From contig CAVWYY010000001.1 of the NCBI GenBank assembly GCA_963759375.1, positions 372,001 through 436,000 on the forward strand: a stretch of DNA of 64,000 bases. The letters run 5' to 3'. Origin of the DNA: DASSUW01 sp963759375 (lineage in GTDB: Bacteria > Actinomycetota > Thermoleophilia > Solirubrobacterales > Solirubrobacteraceae). Made by a program: the position numbers and the translations under genes. A model generated the notes under the pieces. That model saw only the letters and a list, made by a program, of their open reading frames with translations. It was not told where the DNA came from and did not search any database. The stretch's first letter is position 1; the number at the start of each line of letters is the position of its first letter. This document shows positions 7,899-14,760 of this stretch, one piece after another.

Positions 7899-8842
7899 CC
7901 GACCTGCTGGCCGAGGTGAGCGCGCTCGGCGGTGCCGCGGCACCGCCGACGAGCACCGCGCGGCTGCGCGAGGTCCTGCTGGCGGCGCTCAAGCAGGGCA
8001 CGGACGAGCTGACGAAGCCGCGCTCCGGGTACGGCGCGCCGGTCGAGGTGCCGATCGCGGCCGGCGCCGGCGCGCTGTTCGCCGCCACCCCGGCGCCCGC
8101 GGCGCTCCGGGTCGACCCCGACGCGGCCGCGGAGCGCGCCTGGCTGCTCGTCGCCGCGGTCATCGCCGCGCTCGTCGACCTCGCCGAGCCGCCCCCGCCG
8201 GCCGGGCCCGGCGACCTCCTGCTCGCCGCCGGCGACCTCGGCGGGTTCCTGCTGCTCGCGATGCCCGGCCACGCCGACCCGGCCGACCTCGGCGAGCTCG
8301 CCCCGCTCGCCTTCGACGAGCACGCCGGCGGCATCGATCGCCTGCGCGCCCGCGCCGTCGCCGCCCCGGCGCGCTTGCTCGAGGGCCCGGCGCTCAAGGA
8401 GCCGATCGGCGCCCACCACCCGCTGCGGGTCGCCGAGACGATCGCCCGGCTCGGAGGTCACCCCGAGGACCCGCGCTCGGTCGAGGAGCACGAGGACGCG
8501 GTGCTGGCGCTGCTCCAGCCCGTCGGCGCCCGCGCCGTCCGCCCGCACGAGGACCCCGATCCCGCCCGGCGCGTGGCCCGCCGGATCCTCCAGCGCCTCG
8601 ACGGCATGGGCAAGTGGGGCGGCTACCACACCGACTTCGCGCACCTCGCGCGCGGGTTCGCGGGCAACGAGCGGGCGCTCGCGCAGGACGTGGGGGAGGC
8701 GCTGCTCGAGGCCGGGCTGCTGGCCGAGAAGCCGTCCGTCGGCCAGCGTCACGTGTTCCTCAACCCGCGTCGCGCGGCCGAGATCCGCGCGCTGATCGAC
8801 GAGGGCGGCCTCCCGGCGGGGATGAAGCTGCCGTCCGCGTGA
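7895..8842 (+). CDS. conserved hypothetical protein with C-terminal winged-helix-like domain
   Basis: Not recognised. The 315-residue protein starts with TTG at 7895, overlapping the macrodomain stop (TTGA). Residues 1-130 are Ala/Pro-rich with a hydrophobic helix-forming stretch (AWLLVAAVIAALVDLA); residues 170-300 contain HHPLRVAETIARLGG and the segment GGYHTDFAHLARGFAGNE followed by EALLEAGLLAEKPSVGQRHVFLNPRRAAEIRALI, which looks like a winged helix with a beta wing. Coupling with the macrodomain gene suggests a shared process, but no function can be assigned. Confidence 0.6.
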   Translation: MTDLLAEVSALGGAAAPPTSTARLREVLLAALKQGTDELTKPRSGYGAPVEVPIAAGAGALFAATPAPAALRVDPDAAAERAWLLVAAVIAALVDLAEPPPPAGPGDLLLAAGDLGGFLLLAMPGHADPADLGELAPLAFDEHAGGIDRLRARAVAAPARLLEGPALKEPIGAHHPLRVAETIARLGGHPEDPRSVEEHEDAVLALLQPVGARAVRPHEDPDPARRVARRILQRLDGMGKWGGYHTDFAHLARGFAGNERALAQDVGEALLEAGLLAEKPSVGQRHVFLNPRRAAEIRALIDEGGLPAGMKLPSA

Positions 8843-8846
8843 AACG

Positions 8847-10484
8847 ATGCCGTCCATGGACCTCGACCTCGACAAAGTCAAGACCCAGGTCACGACGAAG
8901 CTCTTCACCGCGAAGACGCTCGCCGAGGCCGGCATCCTGCGGCCGCAGCGGCCCGATCACATCGTCGACGCGGTACGCGCGCTGCTGCGCTTCGGGCCGA
9001 CGCCGGCCGGCGGCTACACCGCCTCCTTCGCGCGCTACGCCGACGACGTCGCGATCATCGACGAGCTCGGGACGCTGACGTTCCGCGAGGTCCACGAGCG
9101 CACCAACGCGCTCGCGCACGCGCTGCAGGCGGACGGGGTGGGGCCCGGCGACGGGGTCGGCCTGATGTGCCGCAACCACCGCGGGTTCACCGACGCGGTG
9201 ATCGCCGCCTCCAAGGTCGGGGCGAACACGCTGTTCCTCAACACGGCCTTCTCCGGCCCGCAGCTGGCCGACGTGTCCAAGCGCGAGAAGCCCAAGGCAC
9301 TGATCTACGACCACGAGTTCGAGGGGCTGATCCACGAGGCATCCCGGCGCCGCAAGCGCTACATCGCCTGGCACGACCCGGAGGACGGCAAGCCGGAGGA
9401 CCCGCGGATCGACGACCTGATCGCCGGCGGCGACACGTCACCGGTCGACCCGCCGCCCGCGCGCGGCAAGGCGATCATCCTCACGTCGGGCACCACGGGC
9501 ACGCCCAAGGGCGCGTCGCGCTCGCAGCCCCGCAGCCTCGACCCGGCGGCCGCGCTGCTGGCCATGATCCCGCTCAAGGCGCGCGAGAAGACGATGATCG
9601 CCGCTCCGATGTTCCACTCGTGGGGCTTCGTGCACTTCACGCTCGGGATGAGCCTGTCGTCGACACTCGTGCTCAACCGCAAGTTCGACCCGGAGAAGAC
9701 GCTCGAGCTGACGGCCCAGCACGAGTGCACGGCGCTGATCGTCGTCCCGGTGATGATGCAGCGGATCCTCGAGCTGCCCGACGAGGTGCTCAAGCGCTAC
9801 GACCTCTCGAAGCTGCGCGTGACCGCGGTGTCCGGCTCGGCGCTGCCCGGCGCGATCTCGGACAAGTGGATGGACCTGTTCGGCGACAACGTCTACAACC
9901 TGTACGGCTCGACCGAGGTCGCGTGGGCCAGCATCGCCACGCCCGAGGACCTGCGCGCCGCCCCGGGCACCGCCGGCCGCGCGCCGCACGGCACGATCGT
10001 GAAGCTCTACGGCGAGGACGGCACGCCGGTCAAGCAGGGCGAGACCGGGCGCATCTTCGTCGGCAACGAGATGCAGTTCGAGGGCTACACGGGCGGCGGC
10101 GGCAAGGACGTGATCGACGGCCTGCTGTCGTCCGGCGACGTCGGCCACTTCGACGGCGCCGGGCGGCTGTTCGTCGACGGCCGCGACGACGACATGATCG
10201 TCTCGGGCGGCGAGAATGTGTTCCCGGCCGAGGTCGAGGACCTGCTGGCGGCCCACGACGCCATCGTCGAGGTGGCCGTCTTCGGTGTCGACGACGAGCA
10301 GTTCGGCCAGCGGCTGAAGGCCGTCATCGTGCTGCGCGACGGAGCCGAGCTGTCCGTCGACGAGATCAAGAAGCACATCAAGGCGAACCTTGCGGCCTAC
10401 AAGGTGCCGCGCGACATCGAATTCATGGACGAGCTGCCGCGGACCTCCACCGGCAAGGTCCTCAAGCGTGAGCTCAAGGACTGA
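8847..10484 (+). CDS. long-chain fatty acyl-CoA ligase / acyl-CoA synthetase (FadD-like)
   Basis: An ANL-superfamily enzyme that activates a carboxylic acid with ATP to an acyl-AMP, then to an acyl-CoA. The 545-residue protein contains the P-loop TSGTTGTPKG at about 213-222, the A5-type motif LYGSTE, GRDDDMIVSGGENVFP near 445, and the C-terminal Lys in TSTGKVLKREL near 535. The N-terminal 60 residues before the AMP-binding core are typical of mycobacterial FadD proteins. ATG 8847 and ATG 8856 are both possible starts. Acyl substrate cannot be read from sequence. Confidence 0.9.
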   Translation: MPSMDLDLDKVKTQVTTKLFTAKTLAEAGILRPQRPDHIVDAVRALLRFGPTPAGGYTASFARYADDVAIIDELGTLTFREVHERTNALAHALQADGVGPGDGVGLMCRNHRGFTDAVIAASKVGANTLFLNTAFSGPQLADVSKREKPKALIYDHEFEGLIHEASRRRKRYIAWHDPEDGKPEDPRIDDLIAGGDTSPVDPPPARGKAIILTSGTTGTPKGASRSQPRSLDPAAALLAMIPLKAREKTMIAAPMFHSWGFVHFTLGMSLSSTLVLNRKFDPEKTLELTAQHECTALIVVPVMMQRILELPDEVLKRYDLSKLRVTAVSGSALPGAISDKWMDLFGDNVYNLYGSTEVAWASIATPEDLRAAPGTAGRAPHGTIVKLYGEDGTPVKQGETGRIFVGNEMQFEGYTGGGGKDVIDGLLSSGDVGHFDGAGRLFVDGRDDDMIVSGGENVFPAEVEDLLAAHDAIVEVAVFGVDDEQFGQRLKAVIVLRDGAELSVDEIKKHIKANLAAYKVPRDIEFMDELPRTSTGKVLKRELKD

Positions 10485-10501
10485 CTACCGTTGATGGAGC
10501 C

Positions 10502-10948
10502 ATGCCGCAGCGCACCGACACCTTCGATCTCACGCCGCTCGGTCTCCGTTCCGGGGACGGGCGCCGCCTCGACCTGCACGTCGCGATCGACGACTTCCAC
10601 TACGGCGGCGAGCCGTACGCGGTCGACCCGCCGCTCGTGCCCGTCCGCGTCGACGTCTCGCGCACGACCAACCTGGGCTGGGCGCTGCGCCTGCGCTTCA
10701 GCGCCGGCCTGCGCGGGCCGTGCATGCGCTGCCTCGAGCCGGCCGAGCCAATCTTCGAGGTCGACGCCCGCGAGGTGTCCCAGCCCGGTGGCGGCGAGGA
10801 GCTGAGCTCCCCCTACCTGGCCGAGGACGAGGAGCTGCATCTCGCGGAATGGGCCCGCGACGCGCTGGCGCTGGAGCTCCCGGGCCAGCTGACCTGCCGG
10901 GAGGACTGCGCCGGGCTCTGCGGGCAGTGCGGAGCGAACCTCAACTAG
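10502..10948 (+). CDS. yceD: YceD family protein (DUF177), interrupted by an in-frame TAG
   Basis: YceD/DUF177 proteins sit upstream of rpmF in most bacteria and in chloroplasts are required for 23S rRNA accumulation. The 148-residue frame has the zinc-site CMRCLEP, TCREDCAGLCGQCGANLN and then TAG at 10946-10948. After that TAG the same frame continues DPEHRHEAAPDPRWAKLGELKFD to a second TAG at 11018-11020, which is exactly the conserved family C-terminus. A GAG to TAG change would explain it; readthrough or sequencing error are both possible. A TACCGT box lies 10 nt before the ATG. Confidence 0.88.
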   Translation: MPQRTDTFDLTPLGLRSGDGRRLDLHVAIDDFHYGGEPYAVDPPLVPVRVDVSRTTNLGWALRLRFSAGLRGPCMRCLEPAEPIFEVDAREVSQPGGGEELSSPYLAEDEELHLAEWARDALALELPGQLTCREDCAGLCGQCGANLN

Positions 10949-11020
10949 GACCCGGAGCACCGCCACGAGGCGGCGCCCGACCCGCGCTGGGCCAAGCTCG
11001 GCGAGCTGAAGTTCGACTAG
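10949..11020 (+). other. conserved C-terminal extension of YceD beyond the amber codon
   Basis: Twenty-three codons in frame with yceD, encoding the family ending DPRWAKLGELKFD and closed by TAG at 11018-11020. Coding constraint after the first stop indicates that the full-length protein was made until very recently, or is still made. Confidence 0.7.
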
Positions 11021-11067
11021 CGGTCAAGTTCGTTGGCCTTCGGACCGATTCGGTGACAGGGAGTCAG

Positions 11068-12363
11068 ATGTCCATGTCGCGAACCTCAACCGCCGTCCTT
11101 ACCGCGCCGGACCCGCTCGGCGCTGCCGTGACGGCCGCCCGCACGTCGGGCACCGCCGTGGCGCTGGCGTTCGTCGACGTCAACGACTTCCGCCGCGTGC
11201 GCGACTCGCTCGGCTCGGAGATGGGAGAGGAGCTGCTCGCGACGGTCTCCTCGCGGTTGCGCTCCGCGGTTCGCCCGGCCGACCACGTCGACCGCCGCGG
11301 CCAGGGCTTCCTCGTGCTCCTGCGCGACCTGCCGATCGACGCCCGGCTACACGCCGAGGCCGTCGGCCAGCGGATCACCGACGCGATGCACGCCCCGTTC
11401 GCGCTCGGCGCCGCCGAGCTGCTCGTCGAGGTCAGCGTCGGCATCAGCATCTTCCCGGAGGACGCCGAGACGCCGGAGTCGCTGCGCAAGCACGCCGACG
11501 CGGCGATGTACGAGGCGCGCGCGGCCGGCGGCGGCGTGCACGTGTACGGCGTCGGCACCGCGGATCCGCTCGAGCGCCTCGAGCTTGCGGCCCGCCTGCG
11601 GCGCGCGATCGAGCGCGGCGAGCTCGAGCTGCACCACCAGCCGATCCTGCGCCTGGCCGACGAGGCCGTGATGGGCGTCGAGTCGCTCGTCCGCTGGCGC
11701 GACCCGGCCCGCGGCGGCGGCCTCGTCCCGCCCGCCGAATTCATTCCGGTGGCCGAGCGCACCGGCGTGATCGACCCGCTGGGCGACTGGGTCCTGCGCG
11801 AGGTCTGCCGCCAGGCGCGCGACTGGGGCGAGGCAGGGCTCAAGCCCAACGTCGGCTTCAACGTCTCCCCGCGGCAGCTGCGCCGGCCCGACGTCGCGCG
11901 CCGGTTCGCGGAGGTCGTCAACGCCCACGGCATCGAGGCCGGCCGCTTCGTGCTCGAGATCACCGAGTCCGCCTGGTCGCTCGAGGCCTCGCGCCTGCTG
12001 CCGGTGCTCGGCCAGCTGCGCGCCGCCGGCTTCGTGCTGGCGATCGACGACTTCGGCGCCGGCTACTCCTCGCTGTGGCGGCTCCGCGAGCTGCCCGTGC
12101 AGATCATCAAGGTCGACCGCGCGTTCCTGGCCGGCGTGCCGGAGGATCCGCAGGGCACCGCCGTCTACTCCGCGATCCTCAACCTGGCCGACGCCTGCGG
12201 CTGCGACGTCGTCGCCGAGGGCGTCGAGACCGCCGGCCATGCGGCGTTCCTGGCCGCCGGCGGGTGCCGCATCGCCCAGGGCTTCCATTTCGGCCGCCCG
12301 GTGCCCGAGCCGGAGATCACCGCGATGCTCGAGGCGCAGATCGCGCCCGAGCGCCGTTGTTGA
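11068..12363 (+). CDS. GGDEF-EAL protein, degenerate GGDEF, likely c-di-GMP phosphodiesterase
   Basis: The 431-residue cytoplasmic protein has an N-terminal GGDEF domain (about 15-165) whose signature is RGQGF at 77-81 instead of GG(D/E)EF, so cyclase activity is not expected. The EAL domain (about 172-425) keeps its metal and catalytic set: ESL at 205-207 (EAL variant retaining Glu), NVSPRQL, EITE 297-300, DDFG 327-330, KVDRAFL, AEGVET and AQGFHFGRP. It should hydrolyse c-di-GMP, with the degenerate domain possibly sensing GTP. ATG 11068 follows ACAGGGAG, a good ribosome-binding site. It sits between yceD and rpmF, which are normally adjacent. Confidence 0.88.
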   Translation: MSMSRTSTAVLTAPDPLGAAVTAARTSGTAVALAFVDVNDFRRVRDSLGSEMGEELLATVSSRLRSAVRPADHVDRRGQGFLVLLRDLPIDARLHAEAVGQRITDAMHAPFALGAAELLVEVSVGISIFPEDAETPESLRKHADAAMYEARAAGGGVHVYGVGTADPLERLELAARLRRAIERGELELHHQPILRLADEAVMGVESLVRWRDPARGGGLVPPAEFIPVAERTGVIDPLGDWVLREVCRQARDWGEAGLKPNVGFNVSPRQLRRPDVARRFAEVVNAHGIEAGRFVLEITESAWSLEASRLLPVLGQLRAAGFVLAIDDFGAGYSSLWRLRELPVQIIKVDRAFLAGVPEDPQGTAVYSAILNLADACGCDVVAEGVETAGHAAFLAAGGCRIAQGFHFGRPVPEPEITAMLEAQIAPERRC

Positions 12364-12366
12364 CCC

Positions 12367-12398
12367 CGGCGAACGTCAACTGCGGCTGGGTAGGGAGG
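12367..12398 (+). repeat. solo end of the 200-bp structured repeat family (copy C)
   Basis: Begins 4 nt after the EAL gene stop and matches the terminal inverted repeat of copies A and B (common core GTCAACTGCGGCTGGGTA, then GGGAGG). The rest of the A/B element is absent; no matching right-hand repeat is found before rpmF. Confidence 0.75.
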
Positions 12399-12420
12399 CG
12401 GAGCAGCCGGCGCGGCGGCA

Positions 12421-12483
12421 ATTGTCGAGTTGTCGTCGGTTCTGACGCGCGATTGCGACCTCCATGGCGACGAACTCGACAAT
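12421..12483. repeat. inverted repeat/hairpin in the rpmF upstream region
   Basis: ATTGTCGAGTT at 12421-12431 pairs with AACTCGACAAT at 12473-12483, and GTCG/CGAC extend the stem past one bulged base. The region 12364-12556 contains no gene; besides the solo repeat end and this hairpin it carries a TACCCT box (12540-12545) 11 nt before rpmF. Confidence 0.6.
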
Positions 12484-12539
12484 CTCCGCGGCCGAATCCC
12501 AGCCTCCCTCACATGCCGCGGGTCGAGACGACGGTTCGC

Positions 12540-12545
12540 TACCCT
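12540..12545 (+). promoter_or_regulatory. -10 box of the rpmF operon
   Basis: TACCCT ends 11 nt before the rpmF ATG, implying a transcript with a leader of only a few nucleotides for rpmF-plsX-acpP-rnc-smc. Confidence 0.4.
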
Positions 12546-12556
12546 TCTGGCCGCCC

Positions 12557-12760
12557 ATGGCCGTTCCGAAGCAGAAGCAGTCGCATGCGCGCACCAGCAA
12601 GCGTCGCGCGCAGCACAAGATCTCCGCGCCGTCGGTGAACGCCTGCCCGCAGTGCCACCAGCCGCGGCGCCCCCACCGGGTGTGCCCGCATTGCGGCAGC
12701 TACGGCGGCCGCGAGGTGGTCGACGTGACGGGCACGCACGACCACGACCACGACCACTAG
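12557..12760 (+). CDS. rpmF: 50S ribosomal protein bL32
   Basis: The 67-residue protein begins MAVPKQKQSHARTSKRRAQH and has the zinc-ribbon pair CPQC and CPHCG, so it is the zinc-binding (C+) form of bL32. An in-frame ATG at 12464 lies within the upstream hairpin and is not used by the family. The tail ends in alternating His-Asp (HDHDHDH), unusual and possibly metal-binding. First gene of the plsX-acpP-rnc-smc run. Confidence 0.95.
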   Translation: MAVPKQKQSHARTSKRRAQHKISAPSVNACPQCHQPRRPHRVCPHCGSYGGREVVDVTGTHDHDHDH

Positions 12761-12770
12761 TCGGGCCGTC

Positions 12771-13802
12771 ATGAACGGCCCGGTGACCGTCGCGGTCGAC
12801 GCGAACGGCGCCGACCTGGGCCCAGCCGAGGTCGCCCGCGGCGCTGCACAGGCGGCCGCCGCCGGCACGCGCGTGCTGCTGTTCGGGCCTGCGGCCGAGC
12901 TGGGCACGCCCGGCGAGGGCGTCGAGGTCGTCGATGCGCCGGTGTCGATCGCCAAGGAGGCGGATCCCGCGCGGGCCGTGCGCCGCACCCCCGACTCGTC
13001 GATCGTGCGCGCCGCCGAGGCGGTCGCCGAGGGCCGCGCCGACGCGCTCGTCTCCGGCGGCTCGACCGGCGCCGCGCTCGCCGCCGCCCTGTTCCGCTTC
13101 AAGCGCGCGCCCGGCGTGCACCGGCCCGCGCTGGCGATCGTCGTGCCCGTCCCCAAGGCGCCGTTCCTGCTCCTCGACGCCGGGGCCAACGTCGAGGTGC
13201 GGCCCGAGCACCTGGTCCAGTTCGCGCACATGGGCGCGGCGTTCATGGAGGTCGTGATGGGCGTCGAGCGCCCCCGCGTCGCGCTCCTGAGCAACGGCGA
13301 GGAGGCGAACAAGGGGCCGGAGGAGGTCGTCGCCGCCCACGCCGCGCTGCGCGCGAACCCGGGCGAGCTGAACTTCATCGGGAACGTCGAGGGCTTCGCG
13401 ATCGGCACCGGCGCGGCCGACGTGATCGTCGCCGACGGGTTCTCCGGCAACGTGACGCTGAAGGTCATGGAGGGCACGTCGGCCGCGCTGCTCGGCGCGG
13501 TGCGCGGCGCGGCGATGTCGTCGACCCGCTCGAAGCTCGGCGGGATGCTGCTGCGGCCCGCCCTGCGCGGGCTCCGCGACGAGATCGACCCGCAGGAGCA
13601 GGGCGGCGCCGTGCTGCTTGGCCTGCGCAAGCTCGGCGTGGTGCCGCACGGGTCGTTCGGCGCACGCGGCTTCGCCCGCGCGATCGACGTCGCGGCCCGC
13701 GGAGTACGGCTCGACGTGGCGGGCCGGACCCACGAGCGGCTCGCCGGAGCGGACGCGTTGAGGGTGTCCGAACCGGCCGCTACGGTGCCCGACCAGTCAT
13801 GA
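12771..13802 (+). CDS. plsX: phosphate acyltransferase PlsX
   Basis: PlsX makes acyl-phosphate from acyl-ACP for phospholipid synthesis. The 343-residue protein carries VTVAVDANGADLGP (GGD of most relatives is NGAD here), a conserved ALVSGGSTGAALAAA, LLDAGANVEVRPEHLVQFA, LLSNGEEANKG and DVIVADGFSGNVTLK, all PlsX landmarks. Its stop overlaps the acpP start (ATGA), linking it to the acyl carrier it uses. It lies directly downstream of rpmF, as in most bacteria. Confidence 0.95.
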   Translation: MNGPVTVAVDANGADLGPAEVARGAAQAAAAGTRVLLFGPAAELGTPGEGVEVVDAPVSIAKEADPARAVRRTPDSSIVRAAEAVAEGRADALVSGGSTGAALAAALFRFKRAPGVHRPALAIVVPVPKAPFLLLDAGANVEVRPEHLVQFAHMGAAFMEVVMGVERPRVALLSNGEEANKGPEEVVAAHAALRANPGELNFIGNVEGFAIGTGAADVIVADGFSGNVTLKVMEGTSAALLGAVRGAAMSSTRSKLGGMLLRPALRGLRDEIDPQEQGGAVLLGLRKLGVVPHGSFGARGFARAIDVAARGVRLDVAGRTHERLAGADALRVSEPAATVPDQS

Positions 13803-14083
13803 CGCGAGACGAAGTTCTCGAGCTCATCCGTGAGCATCTGGCCGACGAGCTGCAGCTCGATCCGGCGCGGATCACCGAGCAGACCCACTTCCGCAACGAC
13901 CTCAATGCGGACTCGCTCGACCTCTACACCCTCGTGCAGGAGCTCGAGGACACGTACGGGGTCAAGATGTCCGACGAGGAGGCGGCGCGGATCCAGACGG
14001 TGGGCGCCGCGGTGGACTTCGTGCTCGCGCACCTTCCGTCCGCATCCGCGGGCGGCGCCGTCGAACGCGAGCCGGGACCCTGA
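13799..14083 (+). CDS. acpP: acyl carrier protein
   Basis: A 94-residue acidic carrier with the 4'-phosphopantetheine attachment motif DSLDLYTLVQ (Ser about residue 39) and helices typical of ACP (VKMSDEEAARIQTVGAAVDFV). About 15 residues longer than usual at the C-terminus (SASAGGAVEREPGP). ATG overlaps the plsX stop. A TACGGT box 12 nt before the ATG, inside plsX, could provide extra transcription. Confidence 0.95.
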   Translation: MTRDEVLELIREHLADELQLDPARITEQTHFRNDLNADSLDLYTLVQELEDTYGVKMSDEEAARIQTVGAAVDFVLAHLPSASAGGAVEREPGP

Positions 14084-14086
14084 CCG

Positions 14087-14755
14087 CTGCGCACGCTTTA
14101 CGACCTGCTGGAACGGCTGCCGGACGATGCCGCCCGGCGCGCGGTCACGCATGCCTCGTGGGTCGAGCAGCGCAGCGACGCCTACGAGCGGCTCGCCTTC
14201 CTGGGCGACTCGGTGCTCGGCCTGGCGGTCACCACCCACCTGTTCCCGCGGCTTCAGAGCTACGGGGCGGGGCGGCTCACGAAGGTGCGCGCGCAGGCGG
14301 TGTCCGGCCGGTCGTGTCGCGCGGTGGCGGAGCGTCTGGGGCTGCCGGAGCGGTTGCGGGCCGCCGCGCCGCCGGACCTCGCCGGGCCGGCGACGGAAGC
14401 GCTGGCGCAGACCGAGCGCGTGCTGGCGTCGGTGATCGAGGCCGTGATCGGGGCCTGCTACCTGGAGTTCGGCTACGAGGAGACCGCCGAGGCGGTCGTC
14501 GAGGCGTTCACGCCGGAGATCGAGCTGGCGCTCGAGCGGCCGGCGGACTTCAAGTCGGCGCTGCAGGAGCGCCTGGCGCGCCGCGGGGCGATCGTGACGT
14601 ACGAGGTGACCGCCGAGGAGGGCCCACCGCACGAGCGGCGCTTCGAGGTGGCCGCCGTGGTGGCCGGGGAGGAGCTGGCGCGCGGAGCGGGCCGCTCGAA
14701 GAAGGACGCCGAGCAGGCGGCCGCCGAGATGGCCTTGGACGGCCTGGGGAGCTGA
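14087..14755 (+). CDS. rnc: ribonuclease III, CTG start
   Basis: RNase III cleaves double-stranded RNA in rRNA maturation. The roughly 222-residue protein reads LRTLYDLLERLPDDAARRAVTHASW, then the signature ERLAFLGDSVLGLAVT, ASVIEAVIGACYLEFG with the second catalytic acidic site, and a dsRNA-binding domain (FKSALQERLARRG ... GRSKKDAEQAAAEMAL). No ATG, GTG or TTG exists between the acpP stop and GTG 14213, which lies inside the signature, so CTG at 14087, 3 nt after the acpP stop, is the only start that keeps the catalytic domain intact. Confidence 0.92.
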   Translation: MRTLYDLLERLPDDAARRAVTHASWVEQRSDAYERLAFLGDSVLGLAVTTHLFPRLQSYGAGRLTKVRAQAVSGRSCRAVAERLGLPERLRAAAPPDLAGPATEALAQTERVLASVIEAVIGACYLEFGYEETAEAVVEAFTPEIELALERPADFKSALQERLARRGAIVTYEVTAEEGPPHERRFEVAAVVAGEELARGAGRSKKDAEQAAAEMALDGLGS

Positions 14756-14760
14756 CGTAG

